Source: Mytilus edulis
Taxonomy: Eukaryota; Mollusca; Bivalvia; Mytilida; Mytilidae
Assembly (NCBI RefSeq): GCF_963676685.1
Contig: NC_092354.1
Span: forward strand, 36,984,193 to 37,048,192
Direction of reading: 5' to 3'
DNA: 64,000 bases
This document shows positions 54,439-64,000 of the stretch, piece after piece. The notes beneath the pieces were generated by a model. It had not been told where the DNA came from, did no database searches, and saw nothing but the letters and a program-made list of their open reading frames with translations. The position numbers and the translations under genes were made by a program. Positions within the stretch are counted from its first letter, which is position 1, and every line of letters begins with the position of its first letter.

Positions 54439-57058
54439 CCTGGCCGTATTTTCTTTTTCTTGGACTGATGACCTCAAATCAAAAGACACTATGTCTCTAT
54501 CACATCTGGTTTACCAGTTCTACATGCATATTTTTTAATCAAATACAATCGGTGAGATAACTTTTTCAAAATAAAGTGTTTGGTTAAACAGGGTCAGTTA
54601 CAAAATCGCAATAACAGTTTGATATAATATTAAGCCACATCTTTTGAAAAGTAAGTGACAATGAGAAAACCGGAAGTAGCCAGTTTGGCATTTTTTTGTT
54701 AATGACAAAGTAATCGGAATCCATATATGAGGTAATTAAAATACATTAACTTATAGCTTTTCAACTTCGTACTTTATTTTGCCTTTTTAACTTTTTTGGA
54801 TTCGAGTCTTTTGTAGACGAATCGCGCGTCTGACGAATATACAAAATTAAGTCCTGGTATTTATGATGAGTTCATTTGTCACTATATACTAGAAGTGACT
54901 TTCGACAAATCTCCGAACAATTGGTTTTTAATTATTAGGAATTTCAACTTTTCCGTGGAGAGACCCTATAGCTTTTGTCTCACCATGTTCTACTTTTGAA
55001 AATGCCCGTACCAAGTCAGAAATATGACAGTTGTTGTCCATTCGTTTGATGTGTTTTGGCATTTGATTAGGGACTTTCCGTTTTGAATTTTTCTTGGAGT
55101 TCAGTATTTTTGTGATTTTATTTTTTACAAGGCGGATGTTTAGCTTGATATAACACCAGATTTAACTAACCAAGTACAAACTATTCTTCATTCGTTCCGT
55201 TGCTATATAGTCAAAGATTTTGTGAATTGTTTTATATTTACTTCTTTTTTAATTTACCTTCGAATTTAGTATTTTTGTAAATACTTCGGTTTTTTTATGA
55301 AAAGGAGAAAAATAAATCAGTGTGTCATTACAAGATACATAATTGCTACAGAAGAACGAACGGATATATCATGGGAAATACATTGATCAATTTTATCTAC
55401 TTTTATTATTAATATTCTAAATTAACAGTGATCACAGAGATTTGTCTCGCCTTTTTGTAATTTTGATGATGCACATGTTAAAATTAAAAAGCAATACTGT
55501 AACATCTTACATAAGTTATTCAAATATTCAAAGCAAATGAACCATGACTGAGGTACATGGCTAAAACATCTCCATGTAAATGAGCTGTGCTAATGCTAAT
55601 ACAACTGCATGGCAAATAACATAAACTTATCTGATATTACAATACGCTAAGTTGTTTGGTAGTTTGGTTTACTGCTGTCAAGTTTAAATTTAATTATTGG
55701 GTATTTTGACTGAATCATGATAGTCAATCTCAGTTGTATATTGATCTTACTGAATCACATCTTGTTTTGTTGTTAGATTTATTGCTGTCAAATTTAAGAA
55801 TTAAATTCATCAAGGTAACAAAAGCTTTAATTTTCAGTTCGGACTAAACTCAGATAGCCATTTAAAAAAAAAATCATAATTATTTCAAAGCATCTAGAAT
55901 TTTCATCAAAATATACAGATATCTGCATTTTATCTTACAAAATATCAGGTTATTTGTTGCTTTGGTTTATTGCTGTCAAATTTAAATATTTAAAGTATAG
56001 GTATCTGTCTGAGTTCCACTTGAACTGACCTTATCATTAATACATGTTTATAACTTATCAAACTGTTCAATGTTAATAGACCATGACTTAAGGGCGGAGC
56101 CAAATAGTCTCCATGGACATGAGATATGCCAATGATTATACAACTGCATACCAAATATCATTGACCTACCACTAGTGGTTCATCATAAGCTTTACCGAAT
56201 CATAACTAATACATTGTTGACGACGCTGGTGCCGACACCTGCATACATATGTCAGGTTTACTCCTGTAAAAAATAGTATGTTAATAATAATAAGATATTT
56301 TTTTTGTAAAACGTTTCTCCTGACCATAAAGTTGTCTCTTTTTAAGGAAATTGGTAGTATTCTTAAATATGGATTCTTACTCTTGACGTGATATCAATCG
56401 ATATTATATTTATTTTAAGAACATTACCGTCTTTAATTTTCGTTGCAAGTTTTTTTTTTAATTCTAATTAATTTTTTTAATTAAACGCATCTCCTGGCCA
56501 TCAAATTGTCTCTTTTTTTTTTTTATTGAAAATGATATTGTTCTTAAATATGAAATCTAACTATTAATGTTTTATCAATTGATTTACATTTTTCAAACAT
56601 TTGTATCTTAAATATCACTCATATGTAAGTGAATTGGTTTTAAAGGATAGTTTAATATTGATAAAAATCCTATTGTTTTTACAGAATAAGTTTCGATCTT
56701 ATAAATACATATCAGTTTGTTTAAGCGATATACAAATGTAGCGAATCGCGTCAAATCGATGTCAAACAAAAAAAGGACAAACTTATCTGATGCCCCTTCA
56801 ACACACCACTAAAAGATAAGTAAACAATTACATGGATGTGATCAAGCGTCCCTGTAAATAAATTGAATTTGAAAATACATTACCACTTAATATTAATGGA
56901 ATTAGTTACTATGTATAAGGGGTTGATATTTGTTAACAAACAGTTGAAACAAGTAGTTTTAATTGCAAAACATATACAATTAAATAAACAGTGTCTAAAC
57001 AAACGGTGGGGTTATCAACAGTTTATCAACGATTTGTAAGCTGTAAAATACAAAAAAG
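54439..57058. other. No gene seen; partial 357-bp repeat and a local repeat
   Basis: 54755-54865 is a reverse, diverged piece of the 357-bp repeat (AGACGAATCGCGCGTCTGAC, TCCTGGTATTTATGATGAG). 55660-56010 has TTGTTTGGTAGTTTGGTTTA, TGTTGTTAGATTTATTGCTG and TTGCTTTGGTTTATTGCTG, each followed by TCAA-TTTAA, three loose copies of one phrase. No exon was supported before 57059. Confidence 0.5.
56913..56920 (+). promoter_or_regulatory. TATA-like motif upstream of the FReD gene
   Basis: GTATAAGG lies about 140 bases before the ATG at 57059. It could be the core promoter, but no other element was seen and TA-rich words are frequent here. Confidence 0.2.
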
Positions 57059-57356
57059 ATGTCCCTGCTTACCAAGACTTTCGGTTTACTTATCACTTTA
57101 GTTCTTTGTGCTTTTGTGTTGACAGCTGATACTTTTAGAGAGTATTTTGGGATGATAATTAAGGATAACGTACATGTAAAACTGTTCACGGGTGTGTCGG
57201 ATGTTCAGTGCGCGTATTCATGCTTCGCCAACGAAGGCTGTTGTGCTTCGTGTTATAACATAGTTTTGATGGAGTGCAAAATGGACCTTTCTTATAACTG
57301 TTGTCCTCCAAATGAAACACACATATACTGGAATACTCTGTACGGAGATAATTTTC
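57059..57356 (+). CDS. FReD gene exon 1: signal peptide and PAN-like region
   Basis: Starts at the first ATG, which opens directly on a hydrophobic signal peptide. It ends ATTTTC before the donor GTATGT, in phase 1, so that the next exon gives P-P-P-K-D-C. The frame would run on to a stop at 57374 if unspliced. Ten or so cysteines in about 75 residues imply a disulphide-rich extracellular fold. Confidence 0.78.
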
Positions 57357-59807
57357 GTATGTATATATGCAAATGAATTAATCATACATAGTGTTTTTCG
57401 TTTCTTTTTGTTCATAAAGATTATACCGTTTTTTTTTCTTTTCAAATTGTTTACACTTGTCTTGTAATTTTGAGGACCTTTAATACATTGGGAATAATAA
57501 ATCGGATGCGTCGTGTAGCGAAAGTACTATAGTATCTTGACATGAGGACACTTCAAATAACAATGAACATATACCCTGTATACATAATATTTCAGTGGCA
57601 TTCAAGTTTTTTTAACCTTTATCACAGTCGATGTGTTACAGGACCTACCTATTGTATTACTTTTTTTATTCGTTCTAGTACAAAAATTGCCACTGTATTT
57701 TAAGCAAGCAACAATCAATCACTTATTGTGGATAATTTTCTCATTGCAACCGTACCCCTATCTCCTTATCTTAATATATGTTTCAGCTCCACCAAAAGAT
57801 TGCGGTGATATAAAAGGCTTAAGTGGAGTGTACACCATCAACCCTAATAGAGATAGTTGTGGTTTTAGTGTCTACTGTGACATGACTACATATGGCGGAG
57901 GTTGGACAGTAAGTACATTGACCCTTTCAGAATGTGAAAAATCATGGGTTATTTCATTCAAAATCAAAATAACGTCACGTCATTGGTAACATTTCAATTG
58001 TTTATGACATTTTTAACTGATCAAGACGTTTCGGTTTACACTTTTGAAAATATTACCCAAAATGCATTATATTTTAAAACGTCTAATTTGTACATAATCG
58101 GTATCTCGGGTATATAGAACTTGTCACATTATATTTTCTACCGACCGTCAGTAAAATCATTACTGAAGTGATAGCTTCCATTCGGCTTTGCAGTCAAATC
58201 CGATGACATCTGAAGAGAGCATCGTGCTATGTTTGTTTGGAAACCTTATCTACACCACATCAAGAATATGACAGTTGTTTTCTTTTCGATTGCCATGTTT
58301 CAGCTGTTGATTTTTTCATTTGATTTTGTTGTTTGTTTTTGGAGCTTTCCGTAATGAATTTTCCTTAGATTGCATTTGATGGAAACAGTTCATATATTAC
58401 GTATTAGGAACAATTTATATGGTTGTAGTCATATAGGCATTTTTACAAATATTGCAAAACAGATCGGATGATCTTTTAATATTTAGTTTTCTATAGTTAT
58501 TTTTAGTATTTTATATCATAGTAAATAATCATCTATATAGGACAACAAAACATTTGACAATCTGTAACGTTTCTTTCAATAATAATAAGTTCATTCAATT
58601 GAAAAACCGAATATGACTTCAGAATTTATTGTTGAGTCTGTCTTCCGCTGTTCCGATACAGATAAGTTACTTGATTTATTTATTGCTGGTTGCAAAAAGT
58701 TCCAAATATTTATTGCATGTTCAGAACTCAATCAATTGAATAAATATAATAGGTGTGTCCTGTAATATAAGCTGTTTGGGATGATGGCAGAGTATGGAGT
58801 AAGTCTTGGAAGAGCAGATTTTTGCCTAAAATTTTCAGGTTCATCTGATTAAAGATTTTCAACACTTTTTAAATCTTCTTCAAAGTGTCTACTTTAGTCG
58901 ATTCAATTAGTATGTGTGAAAGATTAGAGCTGATAATAAAGACGCTCAAATTTAAGCTTGAATGTGAAAAATCCACCAAAAATGCCATAATATGTAACTT
59001 TTCAGATGGTCTTCGTCAAAATGAAAGAAACTAACATTTAAATATTTAGACTGAAAACAAATCCGTCCACTTACATTTAAAACAAAATGTGTTTAACTCA
59101 AATGCTAAAATTGTGAAGATTTCAGAACTTTAGCATGACTTAATGAGGCTTGTACCCGATATATGTTCATTATATTATTAAAATAACAGCCCATATTAAT
59201 GTATCCTGTGGAATGGTAAATTATTCCATATTCAGTCACTCAACCAGACCCTCATTTGCATGTATCCTTGTTGTCACTTCAGGTATTCCAGTATAGAATA
59301 AATGGTAACGTAGACTTTTATAGAAATTGGGAGGAGTTTGAATTAGGATTTGGTGACATTGAGACTGAATTCTGGCTAGGTAAATGTTTTACAATTATCT
59401 GAAAAATGATCTACACACTTTGTCGTACAAATAAATTTTCATTTTGTAATTAAAGACATGATATAACATGAAAATTTAACGATCAATAATCAACTGAAAA
59501 GAGAGGCGGAAGCTTACAAATTAATATCTGCAGTCAGAAAATTGCAAACATATTAAAACAAAACAACAGGGATATTGCCATAGATAAAATCAACAGAAAA
59601 AAAAAGTAATAAATCAATAGACAAATACATGAATACCATAACACGTTATAAAGATATGTATAGGATAGACAACATCAGTACCTATCATTTGTTATCTTCC
59701 GTTGAATTGTTTCAGAAAACGTAATAGGTTCTTTGAATACCCTCGATTTATCAACTGCATACTCAAACACTGGTAACGCTTTGCAAATTCTGAGCAGCAG
59801 TGTCTAG
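57059..59807 (+). CDS. Secreted PAN-like / fibrinogen-related domain protein, truncated
   Basis: Spliced model: 57059-57356, 57787-57908, 59283-59379, 59716-59807, all GT-AG with matching phases (1, 0, 1). It would encode about 202 residues. Residues 1-24 form a signal peptide (L-L-I-T-L-V-L-C core). Residues 25-99 are cysteine-rich (C-A-Y-S-C, C-C-A-S-C-Y-N, Y-N-C-C-P), like a PAN/apple lectin fold. From about 101 a FReD begins: D-C-G-D-I, S-G-V-Y-T-I, V-Y-C-D-M, G-G-G-W-T, D-F-Y-R-N-W and E-F-W-L. FReD proteins in molluscs are secreted lectins used in immune recognition. A full FReD is about 200 residues, but only about 75 are present: the fourth exon meets a stop and the calcium-binding and ligand-binding half is missing. 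It is either a truncated paralogue or a pseudogene. Confidence 0.75.
57787..57908 (+). CDS. FReD gene exon 2: start of the fibrinogen-related domain
   Basis: 122 bp after the acceptor ATGTTTCAG, ending before the donor GTAAGTACAT. It encodes P-P-K-D-C-G-D-I-K-G-L-S-G-V-Y-T-I through V-Y-C-D-M-T-T-Y-G-G-G-W-T. This is the canonical N-terminal signature of FReD proteins, so identification is secure. Confidence 0.92.
57909..59282. other. Intron 2 of the FReD gene
   Basis: 1.37 kb, no other gene or named repeat. Contains a GACAGTTGTTTTCTTTTCGA and TGGAGCTTTCCG phrase (58270-58350) related to 55028-55085 (GACAGTTGTTGTCCATTCGT), a short dispersed repeat. Confidence 0.5.
59283..59379 (+). CDS. FReD gene exon 3
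   Basis: 97 bp after the acceptor TTGTCACTTCAG. It reads V-F-Q-Y-R-I-N-G-N-V-D-F-Y-R-N-W-E-E and L-G-F-G-D-I-E-T-E-F-W-L, continuing the FReD without a gap. The donor is GTAAATGTTT, phase 1. Confidence 0.92.
59716..59807 (+). CDS. FReD gene putative exon 4, premature stop
   Basis: After the acceptor TTGTTTCAG the phase-1 frame gives E-N-V-I-G-S-L-N-T, which fits the residues that follow WLG in FReDs. It then drifts from the family and stops at TAG 59805-59807. In another frame just downstream, H-G-Y-R-I-S-V-E-I (59809 onward) resembles the next FReD strand. This points to a frameshift or deletion in the last exon. An AATAAA at about 59976 could be the poly(A) signal. Confidence 0.4.
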
Positions 59808-60204
59808 CCATGGATACCGAATTAGTGTGGAAATATGTATACGAAATGCAGAAACTAATATACTGCTACCAAGGTGGAGGAAATTGAAAATGTTAAGATT
59901 GTCGCGTTTGTCATATATACTGGTACTGACATGACCGCTTATGTCAAATTTGATGTAACTGTACGTTTACGCGTTCAATAAAGTTGGTGAAATTTGATAA
60001 AAGATATTCTAGAAAATCGAACCTATTTTTGACTGAGCATGCCATAAATTGCCCTAAATAATATTTACGTCCAGAATAAAAGTGTGTCCCTATGCTCGAG
60101 TTTGCCATGAATGAAGTTGTAAATAAATCCAACAGATTGAGAAAACGATGCATCATCCATTCGGTCGTAAAATGATTATCTAAATAATTTCTAAGTTGAA
60201 CGTC

Positions 60205-61577
60205 TGGTATATACAAACGATCGATAATCCTCTATAGAGAGGCGGACGATAATAAATGGATATTCAAACGCATTAGTCTAAATATACAAACGATCGAAAA
60301 TTTTCTATAGAGAGACTTAAGTTACCAAATAAATAGTCAAACGATTGCAAATGAATAGTCAAACAATATCAAATAGAATACTTAAACGATCTCAAATAAA
60401 TATTCAAACGATGTCAAAAGAATATTTAAACAATATCAAATGAATATTCAACATATCAAATATTGGAACGGTATCAACTGAATATTCAAACAATATCAAC
60501 TGAATACTCAAAAGATACTCAAACGATATTAAATAAATATTCAAACGAAATTAAAAGAAAATTCAAACGATATCAAAGGAATATTCAAACTCATAAGTCG
60601 ATTTACACAAACGATATCAAATGAATACTCAAAGGATGGCATATGAATAATCATATGGTATCAAATGAATACTCAATCGATATATAATGAATATTTAAAT
60701 GATATCCAATGAATTTTCAAAAGAAATCAAATGAATATTCAAACGATATCAAATTTATATCCAAACGCATTAGTCGATATATATATAAACGATCGATAAT
60801 CTTTTATGGAGAGGCGGACAATAACAAATGGATATTCAGATTAGTTAGTATATCGAACGAAAAACGATTGATTATCTTCAAAACAGAGGCTGAAGATACC
60901 TAATGAATATTCAAACGATATCAAATGAATATTCGAAAAATACCAAATGAATATACAAATGATATTGAATGATTATTCCAACGATGTCAAATGAATATTT
61001 AAACAATGTCAAATGAATTTTTAAACGATACTAAATGAATATTGAAACACCTTAGTCGATGCATACACACAATCAATAATCTTCTATAGACAGACTGACG
61101 ATACCAAATGATTTTTAAAACGATTACAAATGAATATTCAACCGGTACCAAATGAATATATGAACAATACAAAATGAACATTCAAACGATATAAAAGGAA
61201 TATTCAAACGATAGCAAATGGATACTCAATCGATATAAAATGGATACTCAAACAATATTTGATGAATATTCAAACGATATTAAATGAATATTTAAACTTA
61301 TTAGTCGATATATAAAAACGAACGATAATTTGTAATTGAGTCGGACGATATCAAATTGATTTTCATACGCATAAGTCGATATATACAAACAATCGATAAT
61401 CTTCTATAAAGAGGCTGAAGATACCAGATGAATGTTCAAACGATTACAAATGAATAGTAAACGATCTCAAAAGAATACTCAAACGATATCAGATGAATAT
61501 TCAAATGATGTCAAATGAATATTCAAACGATATTAAATGAATATTTAAACGATACTTTATGAATATCCAAACTTATT
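60205..61577 (+). repeat. 22-bp satellite array 2, left part
   Basis: Same unit and same orientation as array 1, starting with the long block at 60207 (TATATACAAACGATCGATAA, CTATAGAGAGGCGGACG). It ends at the LINE insertion at 61578. Confidence 0.92.
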
Positions 61578-61951
61578 TTAATTAATTGTATTGACTTTGC
61601 TGATATTTGTAAGAAGCATTTCAATGTCAATAATATGTATGATTTATTTAATGGTGTTCCATTTACAAATATTGTTGCTTTTTAAAAGAAATTGGAATTT
61701 ATTATCAAATATAAAAATTTTATTATATTTAAATCGATTTTAATTTTTATCACGTTATTTTACTGTTGATTTTTTTTTTGTATATACTCAATTTGCTTTA
61801 GGCAAGAATTTTAGTATATTGAAGGACTTTTTGTCTTATTTTAAAAATATGCTTTAAATTGTAAAAATATTCGAATTAGCTCTCGCCGCGATATAGCCTT
61901 TTTGTGCTAATGCGGCGTAAAGCAACCAACAATCAATCAATTAATCAATCA
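61578..61951 (+). mobile_element. 5'-truncated LINE copy with 13-bp target-site duplication
   Basis: TTAATTAATTGTATTGACTT onward matches 48983-49351 (last ~45 codons, 3' untranslated region and (AATC)n tail), with few changes including a one-base loss at 61680. Flanked by ATCCAAACTTATT at 61565-61577 and 61952-61964. Inserted into the satellite. Confidence 0.92.
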
Positions 61952-64000
61952 ATCCAAACTTATTGGTCGATTTATTCAAACGATCGATAATGTTTTAAAA
62001 AGAGGCTGAAGATACCAAATGATTATCCAAAAGATTTCAAATGAATATTCAAACGATATCAAATGAATAGTGAAATGATATGAAATGAATACTGAAATGA
62101 TATCAAATGAACATTCAAATGAATACTCAACCGATATCAAATGAATTTTTAAATGAAGTCAAATGAATATTCAAATGAATACTCAACCGAAATAAAATGA
62201 ATATTTAAATGATATCAAATGAATATTTAAATGATGTCAAATGAATATTCAAATGAATACTCAACCGATATCAAATGAATATTTAAATGATGTCAAATGA
62301 ATATTTAAATGATGTCAAATGAATATTCAAATGATATAAAATGAATATTCAAAAGACATCAAATGAATATGCATCGATATCAAATGAATAGTCAAACGAT
62401 GTAAAATGAATATTCAAATGATGTCAAATGAATATTCAAATGATATTAAATGAATATTCAAAAGATATCATATGAATATTCAAAAGATATCATATGAATA
62501 TTGAAACGACATCAAATGAATACTCAACTGATATGAAATGAATATTTAAACTCATAAGTCAATATATACAAACAATAGATAATCTTCTATAGAGAGGCTG
62601 AAGATACAAAATGATTATCCAAAAGATTTCAAATGAATATTTAAACGATATCAAATGAATAGTGAAATGATATGAAATGTATACTGAAATGATATCAAAT
62701 GAATACTTAACTGATATCAAATGAATATTCAAATGAATACTCAACCGATATCAAATGAATATTTAAATGATAGCAAATGAATATTTAAACGAATACTCAA
62801 CCGATATCAAATGAATATTTTAATGATGTTAAATGAATATTTAAATGATGTCAAATGAATATTCAAATGAATACTCAACCGATATCAAATGAATATTTAA
62901 ACGATATCAAATGAATATTCAAACGATGTCAAATGAATATTCAAATGATGTCAAATGAATATTCAAATGATATTAAATGAATATTCAAAAGATATAAAAT
63001 GAATATTGAAACGACATCAAATGAATATTCAACTGATATGAAATAAATACAAACAATAGATTATCTTCTATAGAGAGGCTGAAGACACCAATTGATTATT
63101 CAAACGATTACAAATGAATATTCAAACGATACTAAATGAATATTCTAACGATATCAATTGATTACTCAAACGATATCAAATGAATATTGAAACTCATTCG
63201 ATCGATGATATTCTATATAGAGGCTGAAGAAACAAAATGAATAGTCAAACGATAACAAATGAATATTCAAATGATAACAAATAATTATTCCAACATCATC
63301 TAATGAATATTGGAAAGAAATCAAATTAAAAATTTAACGAAATCAAATAAATGTTCAAACTATATCAAATGCATATTCATACAATATCTAATGAATACTC
63401 AAACACTATATATTAAAGGTCAAACGATACTCAATGAATATTCAAAATTATTAGTCGATATATAAAAACGAACGATTATTTTTTTATAGAGTTGGACGAT
63501 ATCAAATGGATATTCAAACGCATTAATCGATATATTCAAACAATCTATAATTTTCTATAGAGAAGCTGAAGATACCAGATAAATATTCAAACGACTACAA
63601 ATGAATAGTAAACGATATCAAATGAATACTCAAACGATATCAAATGAATATACAAACGATGTCAAATGAATATTCAAACCATATCAAATGAATATTTATA
63701 CGATACTTAATAAATATTCAAATTTATTGGTCGATATATACAAACGATCGATAAACTTTTATAGAGAGGCGGACGGTATCAAATTTATATTCAAACGCAT
63801 TAGTCGATATATATAAACGATCAATATTTTTTATAGAAAGGCAGACGTTAACAATGGATATTCAAATTAATTAGTCGATGTATACAAACGATCGATAATC
63901 TTCTAAAGAGAGGCTGGAAACACCAAATGAATATTGAAACGATTACAAATTAAAATTCAAACGATACCAAATGAATATTCGAACAATTCCAAATGAATAT
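61952..64000 (+). repeat. 22-bp satellite array 2, right part, open at the window edge
   Basis: Continues array 2 to the end of the window. Here runs of units with ATTCAAATGAATACTCAACC and GATGTCAAATGAATATT form a local higher-order pattern repeated at 62060-62330 and 62650-62990. Long CTATAGAGAGGC blocks occur near 61985, 62580, 63065, 63205, 63550, 63755 and 63895. Confidence 0.92.

Noticed and set aside
57633-57786. Hydrophobic leader directly in front of the FReD motif, suggesting a second start with a signal anchor
   Set aside because: It is intron sequence: a strong acceptor (TGTTTCAG) lies at its end and the phase matches exon 1, which has its own signal peptide.
52844-63000. Many minus-strand frames rich in S-F-E-Y-S-F, looking like a repetitive protein
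   Set aside because: They are translations of the 22-bp satellite, are broken by stops every few units, and their period is not a multiple of three.
60205-64000. CRISPR-like appearance of short repeats with spacers
   Set aside because: The repeats are directly contiguous 22-bp satellite units in a eukaryotic genome, with no unique spacers and no cas genes.

Overview
The window looks like nuclear DNA of a bivalve mollusc, most likely a mussel (Mytilus-like). It is AT-rich and intron-rich, with no operons or bacterial-style genes. It is crowded with dispersed repeats that I recognise from memory as typical of mussel genomes. The species call rests on that memory and on the gene families present, not on any search.

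Two host genes can be built by joining exons at consensus splice sites with consistent reading phase. The first is a minus-strand gene between about 30.9 kb and 11.5 kb. It starts MDLNQ, has three ankyrin-repeat exons, then six short frame-neutral exons that are visibly duplicates of each other, then three small linker exons and a 14-bp microexon. It ends in one 483-bp exon carrying an LRAT-type (NlpC/P60-like) thiol domain with the NCEHF motif. All 15 exons stay in one frame (about 429 residues). The second gene is on the plus strand at 57.1-59.8 kb. It encodes a secreted protein with a signal peptide, a cysteine-rich PAN/apple-like region and the first third of a fibrinogen-related domain (FReD). 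The fourth exon stops early, so it is a truncated form or a pseudogene.

The rest is mostly mobile and repetitive DNA. 0-9.8 kb: TIR-bearing dispersed elements, tandem repeats of 150-160 bp, and solo retroelement tails. 13.9-24.4 kb (inside the first gene's introns): a 357-bp-period repeat, a decayed LINE with an endonuclease remnant and a YADD reverse-transcriptase motif, and more solo tails. 30.6 kb: a 49-bp LINE tail with a target-site duplication. 31.7 kb: a long hairpin element. 35.5 kb: a reverse-transcriptase fragment. 37.6-39.7 kb and 46.0-47.5 kb: two copies of a segment joining a TIR element to a broken Kolobok-like transposase. 47.5-49.35 kb: a 5'-truncated LINE with reverse-transcriptase end and RNase H, abutting the second transposase copy.

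From 49.5 kb to the right edge the sequence is dominated by a 22-bp AT-rich satellite with an interspersed longer block marked by CTATAGAGAGGC. It flanks the FReD gene on both sides in the same orientation. A Penelope-like retroelement sits inside it at 49.6-51.9 kb, and a second, shorter copy of the 47.5 kb LINE sits inside it at 61.6 kb with a 13-bp target-site duplication. No tRNA, rRNA or CRISPR was seen.
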